Assembly: GCA_002428685.1 (NCBI GenBank)
Contig: DIXL01000085.1
Location: 33,094-88,073 of the forward strand
Origin: Cloacimonetes bacterium UBA6081
GTDB lineage: Bacteria; Cloacimonadota; Cloacimonadia; Cloacimonadales; Cloacimonadaceae
Direction: 5' to 3'
Length of the DNA stretch: 54,980 nt
The notes below the pieces were generated by a model. The model saw only the letters and a list, made by a program, of their open reading frames with translations, was not told where the DNA came from and searched no databases. Made by a program: the position numbers and the translations under genes. Of this stretch, positions 35,792 to 42,863 are shown one piece after another. Every line of letters starts with the position of its first letter. Within the stretch, counting starts at the first letter, position 1.

Positions 35792-35885
35792 CTCTAAGTT
35801 TGGAGTCGATTCCGCCATGGTTTTGTTCAAATTGGTCTCTCTAAGTTTGGAGTCGATTCCGCCTTGGTTTTGTTCAAATTGGTCT
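35792..35885. repeat. Tandem duplication of a 47-base unit
   Basis: CTCTAAGTTTGGAGTCGATT and the following 27 bases occur twice in a row (35792-35838, 35839-35885), with one visible change (CCATGG versus CCTTGG). It lies in the 409-base gap between the EnvC-like gene and the ABC exporter. Confidence 0.85.
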
Positions 35886-36012
35886 CTTGTTGGACGGCGG
35901 AATGGACTACAAACGGTGATAGCAGGGTGGCTGGCTGCCGTGTGTAGTCCTTGCAGCCTTGAAATTGGGAGATGGCTTTGGTTCTGGGGAAGGCTGCAAC
36001 GACTCCACACTT
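35885..36012. other. Gene-free segment with nested hairpins
   Basis: GGACTACAAACGG (about 35907-35919) pairs with CCGTGTGTAGTCC with one mismatch. TTGCAGCCTT pairs perfectly with AAGGCTGCAA (about 35953-36000). ATTCCGCC in the upstream tandem unit can pair with GGCGGAAT at about 35894-35905. The ORFs in this segment look like chance reading. It may be a structured RNA or repeat debris; no known RNA family is recognised. Confidence 0.45.
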
Positions 36013-36025
36013 TGCGGCTACTATA

Positions 36026-37783
36026 TCAACTTTGCTTAAGGTGTTCATGCAGAAAGTCATGGTATTCGCTATTATTAAACACCAGTTCTTCATGCGTTCC
36101 TTTATGTGCATAGCCGCAAGAATCTATAAACAGAACACTTCCCACATATCGCAGTGTGGATAATCGGTGAGATATCACGATGGCTGCGATTCCGGGATAG
36201 TTGGCATCTATGCTTTTCCACAGCTTTTCTTCGTTTTCGGCATCAAGGCTGGCTGTGATATCATCCAATATGAGGAGTTTTGGCTGTTTAACCAACGCTC
36301 TGGCAATAGTTAAGCGTTGCTTTTGTCCACCGGACACGCTTAAGCCTTTGTTTCCCACCATGGTTCTCTCTGCGTCTGGAAAAGCGGCAATTTCATCATC
36401 TAATTGCGCAGTATGCACAGCTTTATGATATTCTTCGTCTGAGGCTGCATCCACGGCAAAAAGGATGTTTTCTTTTACGGTGCCAACAAACAACAAGGGG
36501 TCTTGGGGCACATAAGCCACAATGTTGCGCAGGGATTCCAAATCCAGATTGTCATAGTTTATCTCATTCAGGCAAATTGTCCCTTTGCTTGGCTGCATCA
36601 GGCCCAACACCAGATTGGCTATACTGCTTTTTCCGCTGCCTGTAGCCCCAAGAATCAGCATTCGCTCGCCTTTGGCCAGGGTAAAGCTAATTTTATTAAG
36701 CACGGGTTCGGGTTTATCAAAATACTGGCAATCCACCTCGTTTAAGGTCAGGGACTCAAATGTGTCTATTTGCTTGCCTTTTATCAACTTATCATTAAAG
36801 GTGGGATAGTTTTTCATGTTTTCGAGCCTGTCGATATTCACAAAAGCCTGTTTACCCGAAACGAACAACTGAGGCAGGTCTATCAGGGGATAAATCATCA
36901 TTGATAGATAGGTGTAAAACAGAAAAAAGGTTCCCACTGTGATTTCGCCTTTCACCGCCATGTAGCCACCAAACAGGATTACGCCTATCTGGGCAAAGTA
37001 ATCTATGTATTGCCAGATAAGCTGCAGAATGGCATTCAGCTTCACCATGCTCATTTCGGTAACAAAGCGTCTGGCTAAAGCATTATCAAAAAAGCGGTTA
37101 TACTTTTCTTCGCTGACAAAGCTTTTTACAATCCTAATGCCCGAAAAGCTCATTTCCAATTGGCTGTTGATGGCAGATATGGCTTGTTGATTCCGGTCAA
37201 AATTCTGATACAGTTTGGTAGAGGTAAAATAGAACACCACCATCATCAGGGGCAGCGGAGCAATGGAAAACAAGGTTAAACGGTAATTTATGCTAAACAT
37301 TACAATTAGCGAAAATACTATCATGCTAAACGAATTAAAGGCCCGGAAGATGCCAGAGCACAGAAACCAGCTTATCTTGGGATAGTCGGAAAGGTCGTCC
37401 GTTAAGCGCGTAACGATGTCGCCGGTGCGATATTTTTGGAAAAAGCTGAAGTCTTTTCTGGTTATGTCCTTAAAATACATCACCCTCAGGCTGTGCTCAA
37501 ACCGGATATTTACCCAGCCACGCACACCCGGATACAAGCCCGAAAAAAGCTGCGCTATACCTATGGCTAAAAATAACATGATAATGCGGTTAACTTCCAC
37601 CATGGGGCTGGGATATTTGGCAGGAAATAGCAATATATCCTTCAGCAAATCCAACATCTTTTTAAAAGCCCAGGGGTAGGCAATTGACACAGCCGAGGAA
37701 GCCAGAGTGAAAACCACCATGATAACCACAAACCATTTTTGCGCTTTCCATTGGGTAATAATCCACTTTATATTCTGGTTCAT
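36026..37783 (-). CDS. ABC exporter half-transporter with degenerate Walker B (heterodimer subunit 2)
   Basis: A 585-residue fused membrane/ATPase subunit with six N-terminal membrane helices (about 15-310) and an ATPase domain (about 340-585). Walker A is GATGSGKSS, the signature is canonical VSGGQKQR, and Walker B is LLILDD, where the catalytic Glu is replaced by Asp; the H-loop is VISHRLS. This matches the non-consensus half of heterodimeric exporters such as TM287/288 or BmrCD. The predicted role is ATP-driven export of drugs or lipids; the substrate is unknown. Its ATG overlaps the stop of the partner (ATGA), so the two are made together. Confidence 0.93.
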   Translation of the reverse strand: MNQNIKWIITQWKAQKWFVVIMVVFTLASSAVSIAYPWAFKKMLDLLKDILLFPAKYPSPMVEVNRIIMLFLAIGIAQLFSGLYPGVRGWVNIRFEHSLRVMYFKDITRKDFSFFQKYRTGDIVTRLTDDLSDYPKISWFLCSGIFRAFNSFSMIVFSLIVMFSINYRLTLFSIAPLPLMMVVFYFTSTKLYQNFDRNQQAISAINSQLEMSFSGIRIVKSFVSEEKYNRFFDNALARRFVTEMSMVKLNAILQLIWQYIDYFAQIGVILFGGYMAVKGEITVGTFFLFYTYLSMMIYPLIDLPQLFVSGKQAFVNIDRLENMKNYPTFNDKLIKGKQIDTFESLTLNEVDCQYFDKPEPVLNKISFTLAKGERMLILGATGSGKSSIANLVLGLMQPSKGTICLNEINYDNLDLESLRNIVAYVPQDPLLFVGTVKENILFAVDAASDEEYHKAVHTAQLDDEIAAFPDAERTMVGNKGLSVSGGQKQRLTIARALVKQPKLLILDDITASLDAENEEKLWKSIDANYPGIAAIVISHRLSTLRYVGSVLFIDSCGYAHKGTHEELVFNNSEYHDFLHEHLKQS

Positions 37784-39534
37784 GCATCCCCCTGCAACAA
37801 TTGCAATTCCACCAGTTTGCGGTATTCTTCCGAGCTTTGCATAAGCTGGCTGTGAGTTCCGCGGTCGGTAATTTCACCCTTGCTGAAATATAGTATTTCG
37901 TCGGCATCCAAAACTGAGGTTAGCCGGTGGGCTACCACAACCGCAGTTTTATGCTCAAGCACACGTTCCATGGTGCGTTGAATTTTGGCTTCGGTTTGGG
38001 GGTCTATGGAAGCAGTAGCTTCGTCCATCACGATTATCTCGGGCGAAAAGGCCAGGGCACGGGCAAAGCTGATAAGTTGTTTTTCGCCCTGGGAAATGTT
38101 TTGTCCGCGTTCTGCCAGTTCAGAGCTAATTCCTCCAGACAGGTTTTGGATAAAATCGTCCAATTGCACAATGGAGATAGCGTTTTTTACCCTGTCCGCC
38201 GGAATACTGTCGTTGTAAACGCGCACGTTTTCCAAAATACTGCCCGGAAACAAAAAGATATCTTGTAGAATCAAGCCAATCTTGGCTCGCCAGGCACGAA
38301 AATCCAATTCACTAAGGGCAACGCCATCAACGGTAATCTTTCCCTTTTGCACAGCATAGAACCCGCAGAGAAGGTTAACAGAAGTGGTTTTCCCGCTGCC
38401 GGAAGCTCCTACCAGTGCTATCTTTTTCCCCTTGGGGATGCAAAAGGACACATCCTTCAGAATCCAATCTTCGTCTTTGTAGGCAAACCAAACATGTTCA
38501 AAGCAGATTTCATGTTCAAACACGGGAATCTGCTTACCGGTGAATTCATCTTCTTCGGTTGGCAAGGCAGTTAGCTCCAGGATGCGCTTTAAGGAAACAA
38601 AGGAACGCTGGATTTGCATCACGTTTTCGCTAATATGCATCAACGGCCAAATCATTTGATAGATGTATTGAATAAACACAATCAAGGTTCCGATGGTAAC
38701 CACTCCGGCGATAATCTTGGGAGCAGAAATCATGATGATGACAATTACAAACAGCACATTGGAAATGAACATAAACACGCTCTGCGAGCCATATTCGATA
38801 AATGAGGTTCTGGTTTCCAGTGCCTTCTTTTGGGCAGAAGCGGTTTCTATGTCCCGGATTACCCTTTGCTGTTGGTTCAAAGCCTGAATCATCTGCATGC
38901 CTTGCACGTAATCGGTAATTTTGGCAGTTATATTGGCATAACGCTCACGAATCTGGCGGTAAAACTTGGAAAGATAGCGGAACAAATAGCCATAACCGAT
39001 GATGGAGACAATCATCAGCGGCATGATATAGATAGTAATCTGCCACTGCCTGATAAACAGCACGGTAAACACCCCTACAAAGAAGAGCACATTACCGATT
39101 ATCGTAATAGATAAATCCGAGAACAGTGCTTTTACCCTTTCACTATCGCTTTCCACCCTGGCAATCAGTTCGCCCACAGGTTGCTTGTTGAACCAGGGAA
39201 TAGGCAGCTTTAGCAGATGGCGGAACACATCACCCTTAAACTTGGTGATAATCTTTATACCCAAGCGGGAAAGCAGCACTATCTGCAGATAAGAAAGCAA
39301 GCCCGAAAGCAACACTACCACTACAAAATACATGCCATAGCGATACATCTGCCCCATGTCCTTTTCGGGGATGCTATGGTCAATTATCTGGGCTAAAATT
39401 AAAGGATGCAAAAGCCGTAGCCCACTGGTTACCAACATGGCAAACAATCCAAAAAACAGCAATCCCAGGTCCTTTTTTACAAAAGGATACAGGAGCTTTA
39501 GATAATATGAAAAGGACTGTTTGGGAGTGGACAC
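37780..39534 (-). CDS. ABC exporter half-transporter with consensus Walker B (heterodimer subunit 1)
   Basis: A 584-residue ABC exporter half with six membrane helices (about 15-310) and an ATPase domain. Walker A is GASGSGKTT, Walker B is IIVMDEATASID with the catalytic Glu, and the H-loop is VVAHRL, but the signature is altered to ISQGEKQL. With the partner at 36026 this gives one consensus site (this Walker B with the partner's VSGGQ) and one degenerate site (partner's Walker B Asp with this ISQGE), exactly the asymmetric pairing of heterodimeric exporters. The start is a GTG at 39534 with GAGG nine bases upstream. Confidence 0.94.
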   Translation of the reverse strand: MSTPKQSFSYYLKLLYPFVKKDLGLLFFGLFAMLVTSGLRLLHPLILAQIIDHSIPEKDMGQMYRYGMYFVVVVLLSGLLSYLQIVLLSRLGIKIITKFKGDVFRHLLKLPIPWFNKQPVGELIARVESDSERVKALFSDLSITIIGNVLFFVGVFTVLFIRQWQITIYIMPLMIVSIIGYGYLFRYLSKFYRQIRERYANITAKITDYVQGMQMIQALNQQQRVIRDIETASAQKKALETRTSFIEYGSQSVFMFISNVLFVIVIIMISAPKIIAGVVTIGTLIVFIQYIYQMIWPLMHISENVMQIQRSFVSLKRILELTALPTEEDEFTGKQIPVFEHEICFEHVWFAYKDEDWILKDVSFCIPKGKKIALVGASGSGKTTSVNLLCGFYAVQKGKITVDGVALSELDFRAWRAKIGLILQDIFLFPGSILENVRVYNDSIPADRVKNAISIVQLDDFIQNLSGGISSELAERGQNISQGEKQLISFARALAFSPEIIVMDEATASIDPQTEAKIQRTMERVLEHKTAVVVAHRLTSVLDADEILYFSKGEITDRGTHSQLMQSSEEYRKLVELQLLQGDA

Positions 39535-39574
39535 TGTGCTAAACCTCAGCTAATATTTCTACCTAAAAAAGAAC

Positions 39575-39652
39575 TGGTCGGGATGAGAGGATTCGAACCT
39601 CCGACTTCTCGGTCCCGAACCGAGCGCGCTAACCGGACTGCGCTACATCCCG
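39575..39652 (-). tRNA. tRNA-Pro(CGG)
   Basis: On the minus strand the acceptor stem CGGGATG/CATCCCG closes a cloverleaf with a D-arm (GCGC...GCGC), an anticodon stem CTCGG/CCGAG with loop TTCGGGA (anticodon CGG, G37 as usual for proline), and a T-arm GGAGG-TTCGAAT-CCTCT. Discriminator A is followed by an encoded CCA (39575-39577). It sits between the ABC exporter and the accessory segment with the ATPase/DUF4435 pair; no duplicated tRNA end marking an integrated element was seen in the window. Confidence 0.95.
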
Positions 39653-39816
39653 ACCGTAATTGAACCAAACTTCAATGTGCAGGTTTTATGTCAAGAGTTC
39701 TTTTAACACCTCAACGCACCATAGATCAAGCTCATACTGCAATAAAGCTAACATGGCAAGGGCTTTCCACCCTCACAAGAAAAGCTATTGCTAATGCTTA
39801 TCTGATTACTAATAGT

Positions 39817-40623
39817 CTAGTAGCTCAGAATAGTTTCCTTCACGAAGGTAAACTCTTCAGGGACACGCTTTGCTTTTACTTGGTAATCCCCAATCTCTTT
39901 CGCAAGGTCTATGTCCATTGTTTGTCTATCGGCATAGTTAGAACCTGGTAATATACCTCTAATATCCCGATATACTTCCTTGCCGGGAAACAGGTCGTGT
40001 TGCTTATTATCGGTATAAATCTGATCTATGTCCTTAACAATTTCGCTCACATGTGCAGCAATTAGCTTGGGATCAATAGTCCGCAGTTTTTCTGATACCG
40101 ACTTGTGGTAGCCACTTTCGTTAATATACTCAATTATCGTTTTGGCATCCAGGATTCTGGTTATATTAGGGTTAGATGGAAACTGACCTGTTACTGATAG
40201 GTTAAGCTTTGATAGAAGGTAGCAACATGCAAACCAGAATTTACTATCTCTGATGAAGGAGTCTATTCTGGCCCGGATAGCATCTTCCGATAGCTTCTCC
40301 TTTGCATTAAAATTCGTTTTACTAATTGCCTTAGCATCAAGGAGGTAATTCTCAATCTCGTGTTTGCTAAGTGTGAAAATATTGCTCTTGCTTTTTGGGG
40401 CATCCCACCGATGATCTCTATCTGTTACACCCCAGCAAACCCCATTATTAGCATTATTGTAGGTGACCAAGCTTCTTACTGCACTTACATTGCCTGCCAC
40501 TATAATATTGAGTGCGGAAAGGGAATCTGCCCAGATTATACTGAGATACTCCTTGGTAAGTGAATCTTCTACATATACTGCAATCCGCCGGGTTGCTCTA
40601 TTAGGGTTACTATTGCTATTCAT
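39817..40623 (-). CDS. DUF4435 (TOPRIM-type) protein, AriB-like candidate defence effector
   Basis: The protein is 268 residues from the ATG at 40623, overlapping the ATPase stop by one base (TGATG); an in-frame GTG at 40626 is less likely. The N-terminal half has a TOPRIM pattern: IAVYVEDSLTKEYL with Glu19, then WGVTDRDHRW with Asp68 and Asp70, followed by the DUF4435 motif KHEIENYLLD (88-95). The C-terminal half is helical and unrecognised. DUF4435 is the effector (AriB) family of the PARIS anti-phage system, where it is held by the ATPase AriA and, once released, cuts host tRNA-Lys. Function here is inferred from domain and pairing. The last 60 bases run toward the tRNA. Confidence 0.8.
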   Translation of the reverse strand: MNSNSNPNRATRRIAVYVEDSLTKEYLSIIWADSLSALNIIVAGNVSAVRSLVTYNNANNGVCWGVTDRDHRWDAPKSKSNIFTLSKHEIENYLLDAKAISKTNFNAKEKLSEDAIRARIDSFIRDSKFWFACCYLLSKLNLSVTGQFPSNPNITRILDAKTIIEYINESGYHKSVSEKLRTIDPKLIAAHVSEIVKDIDQIYTDNKQHDLFPGKEVYRDIRGILPGSNYADRQTMDIDLAKEIGDYQVKAKRVPEEFTFVKETILSY

Positions 40624-41573
40624 CACACATAGCCCCTGGCATCATCTTTGTAGTCATCATCGCTCTTTATTATGAAATGCTCGTAGCTCTTTACTGATTC
40701 GATTATCTCCATTGAGTGGGTTGCGCATATAATCTGGGTATTTGGTAGTAATTCTCTTAAGGCATTGATAAATATTCTGTGCCAGGAAACGTGAAGATGC
40801 AGTTCCGGCTCGTCTATAAGCAATATCCCATCCGTTAAATCTTTGCGAATAATCGTGCTGAGAAATGAAAACAGCTCAATCTCACCGGAGCTAAGATCAT
40901 CTAAAGATACGTAATTATTACCACTATTGGGGTATTTAATATAAACATCAAAGCCCTCTTCAATATTGTCGCTTACGCTACGGATTTTTAGATCAATATC
41001 AGAGTTGGGGTAGAAGTGTGAAAAGGCTTTCACAATTCTATCAACAGCTTTCTTATGCGATATATTCTTGTATTTCACGTCTTTCGGTAAGTTATCCGCC
41101 ACGTAGGAATCAATCAAAAACTGCTTAAGATTCCATAAACGGTTGGACTCCACATCCTGCGGACGGTTCCCCTTTTTTCCTATTGTAACGGATAACGGAC
41201 CCTTTAACAAGGGCTCTCTCCAGGAAGAAAAATACTCTACTTGATCAAAGCCTTTTGGTTTAATTCTTAGCAATTCATTAGGTTTAGGAGTAGATTTCTT
41301 TATGGTAAAGTCATTACTGCCATCAAGCAAGTGAATGGAAATAGCATAATCCTTGCCGTTTCTCTCGTTTCTTTTGCTAAATACTTTATCGTCCTTGGTC
41401 TTTTTTTCCGTTAAAGTTACAACAATAGCCTCAAGGATGCTTGTTTTTCCACAACCATTCGGTCCCGTAAAAACAACAACATTCAACGGCTCTTCAGTAA
41501 CAGGATTAACAAGTTTCTGGTCAAAACTATCAATCCCGCGGAAGTTGGATATCCGTATCCTATCTATCTTCAT
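40623..41573 (-). CDS. AAA/ABC-type ATPase, AriA-like partner of DUF4435
   Basis: The protein is 316 residues from the ATG at 41573, selected by GAGAGG seven bases upstream; a GTG at 41603 would add ten residues. It is a single ABC-ATPase head of the AAA_15/AAA_21 kind: RIRISNFRGID at the N-terminus, Walker A GPNGCGKTS (37-45), signature LSSGE (227-231), Walker B ILLIDEPELHLH (250-261) and a switch His in CATHS (286). There is no long coiled coil, unlike SMC/RecF, and no fused TOPRIM, unlike OLD nucleases. Coupling to the DUF4435 gene gives the AriA-AriB order of PARIS, although this ATPase seems shorter than the AriA proteins I recall. It may be another ATPase/TOPRIM defence variant. Confidence 0.82.
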   Translation of the reverse strand: MKIDRIRISNFRGIDSFDQKLVNPVTEEPLNVVVFTGPNGCGKTSILEAIVVTLTEKKTKDDKVFSKRNERNGKDYAISIHLLDGSNDFTIKKSTPKPNELLRIKPKGFDQVEYFSSWREPLLKGPLSVTIGKKGNRPQDVESNRLWNLKQFLIDSYVADNLPKDVKYKNISHKKAVDRIVKAFSHFYPNSDIDLKIRSVSDNIEEGFDVYIKYPNSGNNYVSLDDLSSGEIELFSFLSTIIRKDLTDGILLIDEPELHLHVSWHRIFINALRELLPNTQIICATHSMEIIESVKSYEHFIIKSDDDYKDDARGYV

Positions 41574-41609
41574 GTTCGCCTCTCTATTCGTGAAATTACT
41601 CACTCCGGT

Positions 41610-41639
41610 TTATTAATGTAGCTCCATGAAATGTGTCAA
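41610..41639 (-). promoter_or_regulatory. Possible promoter of the ATPase/DUF4435 pair
   Basis: On the minus strand a perfect TTGACA (41634-41639) is followed after 18 bases by TAATAA (41610-41615), about 37 bases before the chosen start codon. The -10 is weak. Confidence 0.4.
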
Positions 41640-41704
41640 GGCATTTTCCCGCGATAAAACTCCCAAAAATCAAAAACTAACGGCTTTCTCAACCAATGAA
41701 TATA

Positions 41705-41829
41705 TACTTTAGTTTTAACTCTAAAAAGACCAGAGGACAGTTGCAAATAGTAACGCTGGGAACAAATAACGAAACTACTACGAAATGGGAGTTGCAATCC
41801 CAGAGAGTCTATTTAGAGTCAAAACTTAA
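41705..41829. mobile_element. Short element with terminal inverted repeats, copy A
   Basis: This 125-base unit starts TACTTTAGTTTTAACTCTAA and ends with the near-inverse (TTTAGAGTCAAAACTTAA), giving imperfect terminal inverted repeats of about 20 bases. It is repeated at 41991-42114 with only four base changes. It has no ORF of its own, so it is probably a MITE or another amplified non-coding unit. An internal TGGGAGTTGCAATCCCA hairpin is present. Confidence 0.72.
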
Positions 41830-41841
41830 TTCTGCCCTTCG

Positions 41842-41972
41842 CGAAATTTTGGGTTTTGACTTACAATTTTGCCTCTGCCTGCGATCTTTGCAGCTACCAC
41901 AATCTTCACAACAATCCAACCGAGCTTCATTCTGTCCTATCATCCAAAATTGTGAGTTAAAACGAAAAGGAA
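41842..41972. repeat. Inverted repeat between the two short elements
   Basis: TTTTGACTTACAATTTTG (about 41855-41872) and CAAAATTGTGAGTTAAAA (about 41946-41963) pair at 16 of 18 positions. Together with the flanking direct copies this makes a nested, symmetric cluster. No gene is convincing in the interval 41604-42143. Confidence 0.55.
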
Positions 41973-41990
41973 GAGGTGGCAGGAGGCGTA

Positions 41991-42114
41991 CTTTAGTTTT
42001 AACTCTAAAAAGACCAGAGGACAGTTGCAAATAGTAACGCTGGGGACAAATAACGAAACTACTAAGAAATGGGAGTTGCAATCCCAGGGAGTCTTTTTAG
42101 AGTCAAAACTTAAC
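41991..42114. mobile_element. Short element with terminal inverted repeats, copy B
   Basis: Second copy of the unit at 41705-41829, same orientation. The four differences are A/G, C/A, A/G and A/T (copy A/copy B). It ends just 30 bases before the start of the chimeric ORF at 42144. Confidence 0.72.
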
Positions 42115-42143
42115 TATCGGCATAGTACAATAGCAGGAGACTA

Positions 42144-42434
42144 ATGTTTAAACTAATGTTAGTCAGTTTCAACCATGACACGGGTGAATTCGCCGATCAT
42201 GAATTCAACCGCTTTTGTCGTGAGCACAGCATAGTAAGAATTGAGAAGGAATTTATCAATAGTCAGGGCAGCATATACTACTCATTCTTTATCGAGTATC
42301 AGGCTCGCCGGATAATCCTGAGCAACCTGACAGTGAGCATGGGACTAGGGAATAAGAATGAATTGCAGATGGGAAATAAGGGTTTGCCGGTGGGTAACCT
42401 GACTTCGCAGTTCTTTGCCAATATCTATGCTTGA
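42144..42434 (+). pseudogene. Relic of a diversity-generating retroelement (accessory protein fused to reverse transcriptase fragment)
   Basis: A 96-residue ORF made of two unrelated pieces. Residues 1-53 resemble the N-terminus of the small accessory proteins encoded next to some diversity-generating retroelement (DGR) reverse transcriptases (the MFKLMLVSFNHDTGEF start, then a beta hairpin to FFIEY). From about residue 55 it becomes a reverse-transcriptase fragment, with MGNKGLPVGNLTSQFFANIY near the end. The VGNLTSQ string fits the [ILV]GxxxSQ domain-4 motif that sets DGR enzymes apart from other reverse transcriptases (QGxxxSP). Domains 1-3 and the catalytic YxDD domain are missing. I read it as an internal deletion that joined two DGR genes. 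The assignment of the first half is from memory and weaker. Confidence 0.68.
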
Positions 42435-42774
42435 CATGACACTAGATTATCATGATCTGTTGACGAAACTCGAAGTATATGAAAAGCTTACGGCTATTCC
42501 TATACCTTGGATGCTATGCTATTATGAACTTATCGCTCCAATTGGAGGAATGATTCGCAATTTCGTCCAAAGTAGGAAAGATGGTGTCGTATTAAATGAA
42601 CTTCTATTAACGGATCTGACAGAAAAAATAAAGAATCATAAGGATAAGGACAAAGATAGATGCAAGCCTTGCCTACTGAAGCACCTTCTAAATAGTAAGT
42701 GTATCTTTGAAGATTCTGAAGGAAAACTCATCTTGGAATCTAAAAAAAAACGAAAAAGAAAAACCAAGGTGTAA
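42427..42774 (+). CDS. Unrecognised small protein, Lys-rich C-terminus
   Basis: The protein is about 115 residues from the ATG at 42427, which overlaps the end of the reverse-transcriptase relic by eight bases in another frame. The N-terminal half is hydrophobic/helical, with a possible weak membrane segment around IPWMLCYYELIAPIGGMI. The middle has KCIFEDSEGK-type strands, and the tail is strongly basic (SKKKRKRKTKV), possibly nucleic-acid binding. A CKPC pair is present. I do not recognise a family. It could be a real small gene of the accessory segment or the end of a gene truncated by the deletion that made the relic. Confidence 0.45.
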   Translation: MLDMTLDYHDLLTKLEVYEKLTAIPIPWMLCYYELIAPIGGMIRNFVQSRKDGVVLNELLLTDLTEKIKNHKDKDKDRCKPCLLKHLLNSKCIFEDSEGKLILESKKKRKRKTKV

Positions 42775-42800
42775 CATAATCAGCTCATAATGAGTAGTGT

Positions 42801-42844
42801 GTGGTAGTGGATATTATGAACATATTATTTATATCCACTACCAC
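42801..42844. terminator. Perfect 14-bp-stem hairpin between convergent genes
   Basis: GTGGTAGTGGATAT (42801-42814) and ATATCCACTACCAC (42831-42844) are exact inverse copies with a 16-base loop. The position between the stop at 42774 (+) and the stop at 42864 (-) suits a two-way terminator. The T-rich tail is weak on both sides, so a repeat or retroelement-associated hairpin is an alternative. Confidence 0.5.
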
Positions 42845-42863
42845 TTATGATTTTACAATTGCT

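Noticed and set aside
35769..36113. 114-residue plus-strand ORF
   Set aside because: It spans the tandem duplication and hairpin region and the end of the ABC gene; no motif, and the repeat structure explains the open frame.
39688..39951. 87-residue plus-strand ORF between the tRNA and the DUF4435 gene
   Set aside because: It overlaps the 3' end of the well-supported DUF4435 gene on the other strand, has no recognised motif and no ribosome site.
41696..42034. 112-residue ORF across the first short element
   Set aside because: It runs through the terminal inverted repeats and spacer of the repeat cluster; its composition follows the repeats rather than protein constraint.
41705..42114. Template and variable repeats of an active retroelement
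   Set aside because: The reverse transcriptase is broken, the units have terminal inverted repeats, no target gene reading frame crosses either copy, and one of the four differences has A in the wrong copy.
39575..42860. Integrated island using the tRNA-Pro 3' end as attachment site
   Set aside because: No second copy of the tRNA 3' end and no integrase were found, and the accessory genes lie on the 5' side of the tRNA, opposite to the usual arrangement.
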